A stretch of DNA of 64,000 bases, taken from the NCBI RefSeq assembly GCF_049472135.1, contig NZ_JBMOVV010000007.1:110507-174506 (forward strand), in the 5' to 3' direction. A program made the position numbers and the translations under genes. The stretch comes from Arcobacter_B sp049472135. GTDB lineage: Bacteria; Campylobacterota; Campylobacteria; Campylobacterales; Arcobacteraceae. The notes under the pieces are model-generated. The model saw only the letters and a list, made by a program, of their open reading frames with translations. It searched no databases and had not been told where the DNA came from. Shown in pieces: positions 41,090 through 49,177 of this stretch; position 1 is the first letter of the stretch, and each line of letters starts with the position of its first letter.

Positions 41090-42358
41090 TTAAAAAATAG
41101 CTAGTGCTAATAATACTATCAATAACACAGGTGGTGTTATGATTAGACCAAACTTACTATATTGAGCAAACGAGATATTCACACCTTTTTTAGCTAAAAC
41201 ATGAAGCCAAAGAAGAGTTGCTAGTGAACCAAAAGGTGTCATTTTAGGCCCTAAGTTACAACCAATAATATTTGCATAAGCTAAAGCATGATTAACATTT
41301 TCACCCATGTTATCTAAAGCTATATCCATAATCATAACTGTTGGCATATTGTTCATAATAGCACTTAAAAATGCTGATAAAAACCCTGTTGATACAATAG
41401 CAAAAGTATCACCTCTTGTGGCAAAGTCATGAAGAAGAACTGTTAAATAGTCAGTTAAACCTTCATTTTTAAGTCCATAAACAACAATATATAAACCTAT
41501 ACTAAACCATACAACTTGCCAAGGCGCTTCTTTAATAATATGTTTTGGCTCTACTGATTTTAAAGCAGTTGCTATAAGTAAAAATATAACTCCCCCACCA
41601 AGAGCAAAAACAGCCACTGGTAAATCATAAGCATCTCCTATAAAATATCCAACTAAAAGTAAAGCTAAAAATACCCATGAAAGTTTAAACATTCTTTCAT
41701 CTTTTATAGCAGAACTAGGTTCTTTTAAAAGTGAAATATCAACTTGCTTTGGAATATCTTTTCTTAAAATCAACCATAAAAATAAAATTGAAGCAATAAT
41801 ACTTACAATATAAGGAATAATCATATTTGCCATATAATCAGCAAAACCTATATCAAAATAGTTTGCAGTTACGATATTTGTAAGGTTTGAGAAAACAAGA
41901 GGTAAAGAAGCACTATCAGAAATAAATCCACCTGCTAATAAAAATGCAATAATTGATTTCATATTTAACTGCAAAATTCTCATCTTAGCTAATAAAATAG
42001 GAGTTAAAATAAGTGCCGCCCCATCATTTGCAAAAAGTGCTGAAACAAAAGCTCCAAGTAAAATAGAATAAACAAACATCTTTATTCCACTACCATTTGA
42101 GAACTTTGCCATTTTTAATGCACACCATTCAAAGAAACCAATCTCATCTAAAACCATAGATAAAATAATAATACCAATAAAAGATAAAGTTGCATCCCAA
42201 ACTATATCAGTTACAACCCAAACATCAGAGAGTGAAACAACACCTAATAAAAGTGCAACTATTGCACCAATAACAGCAGTTGTTCCAATTTGAAGATTTT
42301 TTGGTTGCCATATTACAAAAATAAGTGTAATTATAAATATACTACTTGCTAAAAACAT
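41090..42358 (-). CDS. arsB: Arsenite efflux permease ArsB
   Basis: ArsB exports arsenite across the inner membrane. The 422-residue protein has about twelve membrane helices and family motifs: LSMVLDEIGFFEWCALKMAKFSNG, ALFANDGAALILTPILLAKM (conserved ND pair), FLLAGGFISDSASLPLVFSNLTNIV, and NNMPTVMIMDIAL. With ArsA it forms an ATP-driven pump; alone it can act as a secondary carrier. It is the first gene after its own ArsR-controlled promoter. Confidence 0.95.
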   Translation of the reverse strand: MFLASSIFIITLIFVIWQPKNLQIGTTAVIGAIVALLLGVVSLSDVWVVTDIVWDATLSFIGIIILSMVLDEIGFFEWCALKMAKFSNGSGIKMFVYSILLGAFVSALFANDGAALILTPILLAKMRILQLNMKSIIAFLLAGGFISDSASLPLVFSNLTNIVTANYFDIGFADYMANMIIPYIVSIIASILFLWLILRKDIPKQVDISLLKEPSSAIKDERMFKLSWVFLALLLVGYFIGDAYDLPVAVFALGGGVIFLLIATALKSVEPKHIIKEAPWQVVWFSIGLYIVVYGLKNEGLTDYLTVLLHDFATRGDTFAIVSTGFLSAFLSAIMNNMPTVMIMDIALDNMGENVNHALAYANIIGCNLGPKMTPFGSLATLLWLHVLAKKGVNISFAQYSKFGLIITPPVLLIVLLALAIF

Positions 42359-42362
42359 ATAA

Positions 42363-42406
42363 ATCCTAAACTATTTACTTTCATATATCAAGATATATTG
42401 ATATAT
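42363..42406 (-). promoter_or_regulatory. arsB promoter with second ArsR operator
   Basis: Inverted repeat ATATATCAA-N6-TTGATATAT at 42383-42406. On the minus strand TTGATA of the right arm forms the -35, followed by a 17-bp spacer and TAGGAT as -10 (42368-42363). Same core (ATATCAA-N6-TTGATAT) and geometry as the arsR promoter. Confidence 0.82.
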
Positions 42407-42410
42407 TATT

Positions 42411-42442
42411 CTATAAAAAAAGAGTAACACCTTGGTTACTCT
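42411..42442 (-). terminator. Terminator after the GGCT gene
   Basis: 8-bp stem AGAGTAAC / GTTACTCT with loop ACCTTG; on the minus strand followed by TTTTTTATAG. It overlaps the GGCT stop codon and separates arsR-GGCT from arsBCDA. Confidence 0.8.
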
Positions 42443-42786
42443 TCCATTTCCTCAACTTCTGGTTTTAAAGTATAGATGTAAGTATCTACTTCTAACTCAT
42501 CATATCTTTCAACCGTTACTTCTTTTCTTAAAAACTCATCACCTTCAAACTCATCTAAATAATCCCAATTATCTATTAGATTATCTGAGTAAAATAAGTA
42601 TCCATGAATAGTATCATTTCCAGCTTCTAAATTAATTCCTGGATAACCCATTGATGCTGACCAACCTGCATCTATTAGTTTTCCTTTTACAGTTGCTGGA
42701 ACAAATTTACCTACTATATTTTCTAAAACATGACCATTTGGACAGTTTGGCATAAGTGTTCCATAAACAAAAAGTGTTTCTTTCAT
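42436..42786 (-). CDS. Gamma-glutamylcyclotransferase family protein (AIG2-like)
   Basis: A 116-residue protein of the GGCT/AIG2 superfamily: FVYGTLMPNCPNGHVLEN (substrate-loop YGTL motif, residues 6-9 region), GYPGINLEAGNDTIHGYLFY, and WDYLDEFEGDEFLRKEVTV with the likely catalytic Glu. Some family members release pyroglutamate from gamma-glutamyl compounds. It overlaps the arsR stop by one base, so it is co-expressed with the repressor and should be arsenic-inducible. Its substrate is unknown; a role in thiol metabolism under arsenic stress is inference. Confidence 0.85.
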   Translation of the reverse strand: MKETLFVYGTLMPNCPNGHVLENIVGKFVPATVKGKLIDAGWSASMGYPGINLEAGNDTIHGYLFYSDNLIDNWDYLDEFEGDEFLRKEVTVERYDELEVDTYIYTLKPEVEEMEE

Positions 42787-43091
42787 TAACTACAAGCCTT
42801 TACTAAATTTGGTAATTGAATATCTAAAGTCATAATCTCTTTTATTGCATGTTTTCTAAATTCATCTAAAGGTGTTCGAACTGAATAATAAGCCCATCTA
42901 CCTTTTCTATCAACCCTTAAAAAACCTGCCTCTTTTAAAATTTTTAAATGCCTAGATAATCTTGATTGAATCATATCAAAAGAGTGTTCTAAGTCACATA
43001 CACAGCAAGAACCATGAATATTTATAAACTTAATTAATTTAACTCTTGTTTCATCATTTAATGCTGAAACAGATTTTAAAAAAACATCCAT
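42786..43091 (-). CDS. arsR: ArsR-family arsenite-responsive repressor
   Basis: A 101-residue winged-helix repressor. The metalloid-binding Cys cluster is in GSCCVCDLEHSFDM (residues about 30-43), matching the ELCVCDL motif of ArsR; the recognition helix is QSRLSRHLKILKEAGFLRVDRKGRWAYYSV. ArsR leaves DNA when As(III) binds. Two identical-core operators in the ars island, one upstream of this gene and one upstream of arsB, indicate it controls both transcripts. Confidence 0.94.
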   Translation of the reverse strand: MDVFLKSVSALNDETRVKLIKFINIHGSCCVCDLEHSFDMIQSRLSRHLKILKEAGFLRVDRKGRWAYYSVRTPLDEFRKHAIKEIMTLDIQLPNLVKACS

Positions 43092-43113
43092 TTTCTCTCC
43101 TTTGATTTTTGAA

Positions 43114-43157
43114 ACTATAACATTTTTTTCTTAACATATCAATATATCTTGATATGT
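43114..43157 (-). promoter_or_regulatory. arsR promoter with ArsR operator
   Basis: Inverted repeat ACATATCAA-N6-TTGATATGT at 43134-43157. On the minus strand TTGATA (43142-43137) is the -35, then a 17-bp spacer and TATAGT -10 (43119-43114). Binding would block RNA polymerase. The divergent diguanylate cyclase gene starts 70 bases away. Confidence 0.85.
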
Positions 43158-43226
43158 CATTTATAATTATATGAAATTTAAGTAACGATTTACTAAAATA
43201 TAATAAAATTAAGGAAAGCAACAAAA

Positions 43227-45686
43227 GTGAAAAAACTTCGAAACTTACTAATTATATTTCTTACATTTTTTACATTTGCTTATGCTAATAACCTAACATT
43301 ATTAAAAAACAATACAAAAGAAAATATTGATACTCTTGCTTATCAACTAAATTTTTTAACTTCAAATTATCAAAAAAATGAAAATCAGATTAAAGATTTA
43401 TTTAAACTATATTTTGAAAACTATGAAAATATTGTTGCCTTTGAAATAAAACAAGATAGAAGATATCTTTATAGTTCATATAAAAAAAATGAACAGATGT
43501 ATTTGTTAAAAAATAGCCCTTTATCAAATCATATTCAACCAACTAAACAATACTATAAAAAAGATATTTTAGATGTAAACAATAAAAAAACTGGTGAATT
43601 AATTGTATATTTTAAAGAAGATATTAGTTTTACAAAAGAAGAACTAGCCTATTTACAAAATAAAAAAGTTTTAAAAGTTCAAAACGATTCAAATCTTCCT
43701 CCATACAATTTTAATGAAAATGGATTAGAAAAAGGTTTTTCTATTGATTATATGAATTTAATTGCTAATAAGCTTGCAATTGAAATTCAATATGTTCAAG
43801 GAAATTGGGACAACTTTTTAAATATGCTTGAAAATAATGAACTTGATTTAATGCTAAATGTTCTAAAATCAAAAAAAAGAGAAGAAAGATTTCTTTTTAC
43901 TTCAAATCCTTATGCTAGTTCACCACTTGCTATGGTTACAAGGTTAGATCATAAAGAAGTACATACTTTCAAAGAGCTTGAAGGTGAAACTATGGCTTTG
44001 GTTAAAGGCTACCATAGTTACGATAGAGTAAAAAACAACTATCCTAAAATCAATATTTACCCTACAACTAATACTTATAGTATGATTGAAGCAGTTGCCA
44101 TGAAAAAAGCTGATGCTTCATATGGTTTAAAAACTGTACTTGATTACAATATAAATAGACACCTATTTACAAACTTAAAAACTATGGAAAATCATGATGA
44201 TAAAGAGCTTAGTTTTTATATAACTGTAAATAAAGAAAATGATATTTTAAAAAGTATTATTGAAAAAGTTCAAAAACAAATTCCTCCTGAAGAGATAGAG
44301 AAACTAGAAAAAAAATGGTTTAAAAAAGCAAAACTAGAGAAGATAAAAAGTAAAGGCTATTTATTTACACAAGAAGAAATTGCTTATTTAAATAAAAAAG
44401 AAAAAATTAAAATGTGTGTTGATCCTAACTATTTACCATATGAATATATAGACCATAATGGTAAATTTGTTGGAATCATTGCAAACTTCTTAGATGAACT
44501 TTCAAAAAATAGTGGAATTAGTTTTGAACTAGTTGAAACTTCATCATGGAGTGAGTCTTTAAGTTTTATACAAAAAGGGCAATGTGATATTATCCCAAAT
44601 ACTGTTCAAACAAAAAGTAGAGATAAATATCTTATCTTTACACAAGAGTATTTTGAGTTTTCAAATGTAATTGCAACAAAACAGAATGAAATGTTTATTG
44701 ATTCTATTGAGTCATTAAATGGTAAAACTGTTGCTGTAATAAAAGAACACTCTATTTGGGAATTAATAAGATATAGATACCCACAAATTAAACTAGTTCA
44801 AGTAAATACTAGTTTAGAAGGAATTGAAAAAGTTAAGAGTGACAAAGTTTATGCTTTTATAGACTCTTTTCCAGCTCTTGCTTATAATCTTCAAAATTCA
44901 GGAATAAATGATGTAAAAATCTCTGGAAAAATAAGCCTTACAAGTAATTCAAGAATTGCAATTAGAAAAGGTGAGCCACATTTACAAACTATTTTAAATA
45001 AAGCTATAAACTCTGTAAAACCACATGAAAAAGAGGCTTTATTAAATAGATGGCTAACTATTATTAAAGAAGATAAATTAAACATGCAACTATTAGTAAA
45101 AATTGTTTTATATGTTGTTGCCGTTGCTTTAATAATAATCCTTCTAATCATATATAGAGCTAATATGAAATTAAAAAATATGAATAAAAGGCTTGAAAAA
45201 ATTTCTCAAACAGACAAATTAACTTCTTTATATAATAGAACAAAACTAGATATGATTTTAGATATGGAGTTTAAAAATAAAAAGAGATATAAAAAACCTT
45301 TATCTTTAATTTTAATTGATATAGACTTCTTTAAAAAGATAAATGACACTCATGGTCACTTATGTGGAGATGAGATACTTAAAGAGTTCTCACAGCTACT
45401 TAAAACCAATATAAGAGAGACTGACTTTATTGGAAGATGGGGTGGTGAAGAGTTCTTAGTAATTGTTCCTTTTACTTCGGAAGAAGAAGCAGTTGTTTTA
45501 GCTGAGAAATTAAGAGAAAAAATAGAAAATCATAAATTCCACAATGACATCAAAGTTACTTCAAGTTTTGGTATTTATGAAGTAAAAAATGACTCAATCA
45601 ATAAATCCTTATCATATGTTGATAACGCTTTATATGAAGCAAAAGAATCAGGAAGAAACTGTGTTAAGATAGCAAGTAAAGAGTAA
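43227..45686 (+). CDS. Diguanylate cyclase with two periplasmic solute-binding domains
   Basis: An 819-residue membrane protein: signal peptide (1-20), an N-terminal extra region (21-140), two tandem SBP_bac_3 domains (about 145-370, VQNDSNLPPYNFNENGLEKGFSIDYM; and about 390-610, MCVDPNYLPYEYIDHNGKFVGIIANF), a membrane helix (about 615-640), and a GGDEF domain (about 660-815) with RWGGEEFLV and the upstream inhibitory RETD. It should make c-di-GMP in response to a small periplasmic ligand, possibly an amino acid. Start is GTG 43227 with AAGGAAA upstream. Transcribed away from the ars genes. Confidence 0.93.
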   Translation: MKKLRNLLIIFLTFFTFAYANNLTLLKNNTKENIDTLAYQLNFLTSNYQKNENQIKDLFKLYFENYENIVAFEIKQDRRYLYSSYKKNEQMYLLKNSPLSNHIQPTKQYYKKDILDVNNKKTGELIVYFKEDISFTKEELAYLQNKKVLKVQNDSNLPPYNFNENGLEKGFSIDYMNLIANKLAIEIQYVQGNWDNFLNMLENNELDLMLNVLKSKKREERFLFTSNPYASSPLAMVTRLDHKEVHTFKELEGETMALVKGYHSYDRVKNNYPKINIYPTTNTYSMIEAVAMKKADASYGLKTVLDYNINRHLFTNLKTMENHDDKELSFYITVNKENDILKSIIEKVQKQIPPEEIEKLEKKWFKKAKLEKIKSKGYLFTQEEIAYLNKKEKIKMCVDPNYLPYEYIDHNGKFVGIIANFLDELSKNSGISFELVETSSWSESLSFIQKGQCDIIPNTVQTKSRDKYLIFTQEYFEFSNVIATKQNEMFIDSIESLNGKTVAVIKEHSIWELIRYRYPQIKLVQVNTSLEGIEKVKSDKVYAFIDSFPALAYNLQNSGINDVKISGKISLTSNSRIAIRKGEPHLQTILNKAINSVKPHEKEALLNRWLTIIKEDKLNMQLLVKIVLYVVAVALIIILLIIYRANMKLKNMNKRLEKISQTDKLTSLYNRTKLDMILDMEFKNKKRYKKPLSLILIDIDFFKKINDTHGHLCGDEILKEFSQLLKTNIRETDFIGRWGGEEFLVIVPFTSEEEAVVLAEKLREKIENHKFHNDIKVTSSFGIYEVKNDSINKSLSYVDNALYEAKESGRNCVKIASKE

Positions 45687-45699
45687 GAGTTTACTCTTT
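45678..45699. terminator. Shared hairpin between convergent genes
   Basis: Stem AAAGAGTAA / TTACTCTTT with loop GAGT; both flanking genes' stop codons lie in the arms. Followed by ATCTTTC on the plus strand. Confidence 0.6.
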
Positions 45700-46374
45700 A
45701 TCTTTCTGATAATTTTCTAAACCATGCTCTTTATTTTTATACCTTTTTTCTAATGCTTTTTTATAAGATGAAGATAATTCTTCACACTCTAAAATATCTT
45801 TTATATTTTCTTGATTCTCTTTTGTATTATAATAACACTTATTTACAAACTCAATATTCATATTTTCGTGTTTTCTACTAACTAGTTTGAACTCATCATT
45901 TTTATTTATTTCGCCCTCTTTTATTACTCTTAAATAAAAACCTGTTCGTCCTTCTTTTGCAATTAAAGCTGTTAACTCTTTTATTCCTAAAATATGTGAT
46001 ATTTTCCAACAAGGCTCTCTTGGTTGAGTAATCTCAAAAATAGCCTCACCACAAGAGAATCTATCACCAATACAAAAATCTTTATCTTCACAATCAAATA
46101 GGGTAATATTCTCTCCCAAAGCACATGTACTTAAAGCAATATTATACTTTTCTTTAAAGAAATCATAAGAACCTTGGGTGAAAATACACAAAGCCTTATC
46201 TTGGCCACCATGACTTTGCTTATCACTTTGCATATCATCTTCTAATCCCAAAATATTTACATAAGTACTATTAAATATTGGTTCTTTTTCATACGAACTT
46301 TTATATGTTTTATTTTTTCTTTTATACTCTTTTTCACAGCCTATATAAATATCTTTTATTTTTAAGTTCAACAT
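45691..46374 (-). CDS. MOSC-domain protein
   Basis: A 227-residue protein with a MOSC domain (molybdenum cofactor sulfurase C-terminal; YiiM-like): GLEDDMQSDKQSHGGQDKALCIF, ALGENITLFDCEDKDFCIGDRFSCGEAIFEITQPREPCWKI with the typical conserved Cys, and GRTGFYLRVIKEGEI. YiiM-type proteins bind Moco and reduce N-hydroxylated compounds. The C-terminal 60 residues are charged and helical. It begins 3 bases after lrgB, so it is part of the lrgAB transcript, an unusual partner. Confidence 0.88.
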   Translation of the reverse strand: MLNLKIKDIYIGCEKEYKRKNKTYKSSYEKEPIFNSTYVNILGLEDDMQSDKQSHGGQDKALCIFTQGSYDFFKEKYNIALSTCALGENITLFDCEDKDFCIGDRFSCGEAIFEITQPREPCWKISHILGIKELTALIAKEGRTGFYLRVIKEGEINKNDEFKLVSRKHENMNIEFVNKCYYNTKENQENIKDILECEELSSSYKKALEKRYKNKEHGLENYQKDKE

Positions 46375-46377
46375 AAT

Positions 46378-47094
46378 TTATCCCTTTAAGAACTGAATTA
46401 TAAGTGGTAAAAATACTGCTGTGAATATTCCACTTAACCCCATCGCTAAAGCTGAGAAGGCTGCTGCTTTTTGGCTTATCTCAACTGCTCTTGCAGTTCC
46501 TATTCCATGAGATACAACTCCAAGAGCAAAACCTTTTGAAGTATCATGTTTTATCTTTATAATCTTAAAAATAAAAGTTCCTAAAAGTGCTCCTATAATT
46601 CCTGTAATAATCACAAAGCCAACAGCAAGTGATGGAATAGCACCTATTTGTTCACTTGTAATAATAGCAATTGGTGCTGTAATTGACTTAGTTGTCATTG
46701 ATAAAATAGTTGGCATATTTGCATCTAATACCCACAATAATAAAACAGCAATTAATATTGAAAAAACACCTGCTACTATAAGTGTTATCATAATTGGTAA
46801 AAACAAAGACTTTATATATTTTAAATTATTATATAAAGGTAAAGCTAAAGCAACAGTTGCTGGTCCTAAAAAGAAGTGAATTATCTCAACACCTCTAAAA
46901 TACTCTTCATATGAAACGCCAGTTATAAATAAAACACTCATAATAACAATATACGAAATAATTATTGGTTGAAGTAAAGTGTGTTTATTAAACTTTTCAT
47001 AGATAATAATTCCTAATTTAAAAGACCCAAGTGTTAAAATCAACCAAATAAGCGTTGAGTTTGAAATATATTCTATTAAAGCATCTATATTCAT
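46378..47094 (-). CDS. lrgB: LrgB/CidB-family membrane protein
   Basis: A 238-residue membrane protein with about seven helices and LrgB family motifs: HFFLGPATVALALPLYNN, LSMTTKSITAPIAIITSEQIGAIPSLAVGFVIITGIIGA, SHGIGTARAVEISQKAAAFSALAMGLSGIFTAVFLP. LrgAB relates to holin-like systems and, in other bacteria and chloroplasts, to transport of small carboxylates such as pyruvate or glycolate. It overlaps lrgA by 4 bases. Confidence 0.92.
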   Translation of the reverse strand: MNIDALIEYISNSTLIWLILTLGSFKLGIIIYEKFNKHTLLQPIIISYIVIMSVLFITGVSYEEYFRGVEIIHFFLGPATVALALPLYNNLKYIKSLFLPIMITLIVAGVFSILIAVLLLWVLDANMPTILSMTTKSITAPIAIITSEQIGAIPSLAVGFVIITGIIGALLGTFIFKIIKIKHDTSKGFALGVVSHGIGTARAVEISQKAAAFSALAMGLSGIFTAVFLPLIIQFLKG

Positions 47095-47441
47095 TTTTTA
47101 CTCTCTTGTCTGATTGTTAAATAATCCATTAGCTTAGCACAAAATGCTAATGCTATAATTGTTCCTAAAAATAGTGCAATACTAATAGCCCAAAACTCTT
47201 TTGAAATAATATCAATCTGAGTTATGATACCCATAGCAGCAGGTATAAAAAGCATTGGTAAGTATCTTAAATGAATAAAAACAGCATTATCTAAACTAGG
47301 AAAACTGCTTTTTCTTATAATTAAAAAAATAAGTAATAAAACCATTCCTATAACAGGTCCTGGTACTAATAAATCAAATAACTTTGCAATACACTCACCT
47401 AAAAATTGAAAAACTAATAGTGTAATAATTCCTTTTAACAT
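47091..47441 (-). CDS. lrgA: LrgA/CidA-family holin-like protein
   Basis: A 116-residue membrane protein with four helices and family motifs FLGECIAKLFDLLVPGPVIGMVLLLIFL and RYLPMLFIPAAMGIITQ. First gene of lrgA-lrgB-MOSC. Its promoter is close to consensus and is overlapped by a GAC-N5-GTC dyad that also occurs at the 49028 gene, pointing to repression by the divergent YheO-type regulator. Confidence 0.92.
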   Translation of the reverse strand: MLKGIITLLVFQFLGECIAKLFDLLVPGPVIGMVLLLIFLIIRKSSFPSLDNAVFIHLRYLPMLFIPAAMGIITQIDIISKEFWAISIALFLGTIIALAFCAKLMDYLTIRQESKK

Positions 47442-47462
47442 TATAATTCCTTAAAAAATGAA

Positions 47463-47517
47463 ATTATACTTTATTGTAGACACTTTGTCAATTTAAATTA
47501 CAATATAGACACTTTGT
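47463..47517 (-). promoter_or_regulatory. lrgA promoter with candidate operators of the YheO-type regulator
   Basis: Minus strand: -35 TTGACA (47491-47486), 17-bp spacer, -10 TATAAT (47468-47463). The dyad GACAAAGTGTC overlaps the -35 and spacer. A second copy of TAGACACTTTGT lies 29 bp away (47506-47517 against 47477-47488), toward the divergent regulator gene. Confidence 0.72.
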
Positions 47518-47548
47518 ATTTTAAACATCTTTATAGTATTATAATTTT

Positions 47549-48157
47549 ATGAATAAAATTTTAGAGACATTTACCCCTTTATGTGATTCAATTGGAAAGC
47601 TTTTTTATCCAAATGTAGAAGTTGTACTTCATGATTTAGAAACTCAAAAATTAGTACATATTGTAAACCCTTTTTCAAAAAGAGAAATTGGTGATAATAT
47701 GCTAAATGATGTAAAAGATTTTGAGTGTATAAAAGAAGATATTGTGGGACCATATAATAAAACAAATATTGATGGAACAAAATTAAAAAGTGTCTCAACT
47801 TTACTAAGGGACATAAACAATAAACCAATAGGTATAATTTGTATAAACTTTAAAGTAGAAGTTTTTGAAAAAATGTATGACTCGTTAAAAATGCTTCTAA
47901 ATATAGAAGATAAAAATACTCAACCTCAAGCTATTTTTTCACAAGACTGGAAAGAACACACTCACAATACAATCAACAAGTTTTTAAAAAAGTATGATTT
48001 GCAACTTAGTGATTTAAAAATAAAAGAGAAAAAAGAGTTGATTATCTATTTAAATAAAGAAGGTATTTTCTCTATTAGAAATGTAGTAAGCTACCTTTGT
48101 GAAGTTTTAGATATTTCAAGAGCTACAATTTATAAGTGGCTAAAAGAAGATAAATAG
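47549..48157 (+). CDS. YheO/DauR-type transcriptional regulator
   Basis: A 202-residue regulator with an N-terminal YheO-like PAS domain (1-115: FTPLCDSIGKLFYPNVEVVLHDLETQKLVHIVNPFSKREIGDNM, LRDINNKPIGIICINF) and a C-terminal helix-turn-helix (about 145-200: KKELIIYLNKEGIFSIRNVVSYLCEVLDISRATIYKWLKE). DauR of Pseudomonas senses D-arginine-related signals; the ligand here is unknown. Divergent from lrgAB-MOSC, whose promoter carries the likely operator. The ATG has a poor ribosome site and a TATAAT only 3 bases upstream, so translation may be weak or from a leaderless-type transcript. Confidence 0.82.
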   Translation: MNKILETFTPLCDSIGKLFYPNVEVVLHDLETQKLVHIVNPFSKREIGDNMLNDVKDFECIKEDIVGPYNKTNIDGTKLKSVSTLLRDINNKPIGIICINFKVEVFEKMYDSLKMLLNIEDKNTQPQAIFSQDWKEHTHNTINKFLKKYDLQLSDLKIKEKKELIIYLNKEGIFSIRNVVSYLCEVLDISRATIYKWLKEDK

Positions 48158-48178
48158 TAAAGCTTAGGCTTTACTATT
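48153..48178. terminator. Shared hairpin between convergent genes
   Basis: 11-bp stem AATAGTAAAGC / GCTTTACTATT with loop TTAG; contains the regulator's TAG and touches the dehydrogenase stop. Confidence 0.6.
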
Positions 48179-49028
48179 ATGATTTAAAAAGTTGATAGAT
48201 TGAAGAGAAATCTTCATCACCTTTACCCATCATTTTCATTTTTGAAAATAACTCTTTTGGCATAGCTGCACTATAAAGTGGTTTTTTCATTGAGTATGCT
48301 AAATCTTGTAATAAATGTAAATCTTTATTTATAGCATCATTTGAGAAATGTGCTGAAAAATCTTCATCTATTAATTTTTGTTTTTTAGCATTTAAAACAA
48401 GTGATGTTCCACCACCTACACCTAAAATATCTAAAGCTTTTGATTTATCTATATCACAATCCTGAGCTAAAGATGTACACTCAGCAATTGTTGCCATAAA
48501 CGAACCTAAACAAAGGTTATTAATAAGTTTCATTTTTGTAGCAGCTGCTGGTTTACCTAAAAAGAAAATCTCTTTTCCAAACTTTTCTAAAAGTGGTTTT
48601 ACTTCATTAAACACTTCTTCTTTTCCTGAAGCTACTAAAGTTAAAGCTCCTGCAAGTGCTGGTGCTACACTTCCAAATACTGGATTTTCAAGATATTTTC
48701 CACCTGCATTTTGTACATCATCATGAAATTTTAGAACATCTTCATAGTGATTTGTTGATAAATCAATAATTGTTTTACCTTTTACTTCATCACATAAAAG
48801 TCCATTTTCTCCATTTAAAATATTATCAACAGCAGGAGAATCAAAAAGACATAAAAAAACTACATCACATTTTTTTAAAATATCTTTTGGAGTATCAACT
48901 ACTTCATATCCTAAATCTTCAACTTTTGATTTTGTTCTATTATAAACTACAAGTTCTTCACCCATTTGCGTAAGTCTTGTAGCAATTGCTTGACCTAAAT
49001 TACCAAGTCCTATAAATCCTATTGCCAT
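48177..49028 (-). CDS. Beta-hydroxyacid dehydrogenase, 6PGDH/HIBADH family
   Basis: A 283-residue NAD(P)-dependent enzyme: Rossmann motif IGFIGLGNLGQAIATRL (residues 3-19), VVYNRTKSK, CDVVFLCLFDSPAVDNIL, substrate-binding FGSVAPALAGALTLVASG, and the catalytic-lysine block KMKLINNLCLGSFMATIAECTSLAQDCDID. Likely substrates are small 3-hydroxy acids (glyoxylate/tartronate semialdehyde or succinic semialdehyde type). Promoter shares the operator motif with lrgA, so it may be in the same regulon. Confidence 0.9.
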   Translation of the reverse strand: MAIGFIGLGNLGQAIATRLTQMGEELVVYNRTKSKVEDLGYEVVDTPKDILKKCDVVFLCLFDSPAVDNILNGENGLLCDEVKGKTIIDLSTNHYEDVLKFHDDVQNAGGKYLENPVFGSVAPALAGALTLVASGKEEVFNEVKPLLEKFGKEIFFLGKPAAATKMKLINNLCLGSFMATIAECTSLAQDCDIDKSKALDILGVGGGTSLVLNAKKQKLIDEDFSAHFSNDAINKDLHLLQDLAYSMKKPLYSAAMPKELFSKMKMMGKGDEDFSSIYQLFKS

Positions 49029-49052
49029 TAATATCCCTTATTTTTTTAGATG

Positions 49053-49097
49053 ATTATATAAAAATATAGACTTTTAGTCAATATATAGACATTTTGT
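49053..49097 (-). promoter_or_regulatory. Dehydrogenase promoter with candidate operators
   Basis: Minus strand: -35 TTGACT (49081-49076), 17-bp spacer, -10 TATAAT (49058-49053). The dyad GACTAAAAGTC overlaps -35 and spacer exactly as in the lrgA promoter, and TAGACATTTTGT (49086-49097) repeats the second lrgA-region motif. Confidence 0.7.
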
Positions 49098-49177
49098 ATT
49101 TTATTAATCCTGTGTTAAACTAAAATTTAAACACTATTAAAAAAGCTACTTTATAATCATTTTTAAAAGGAGCATAA

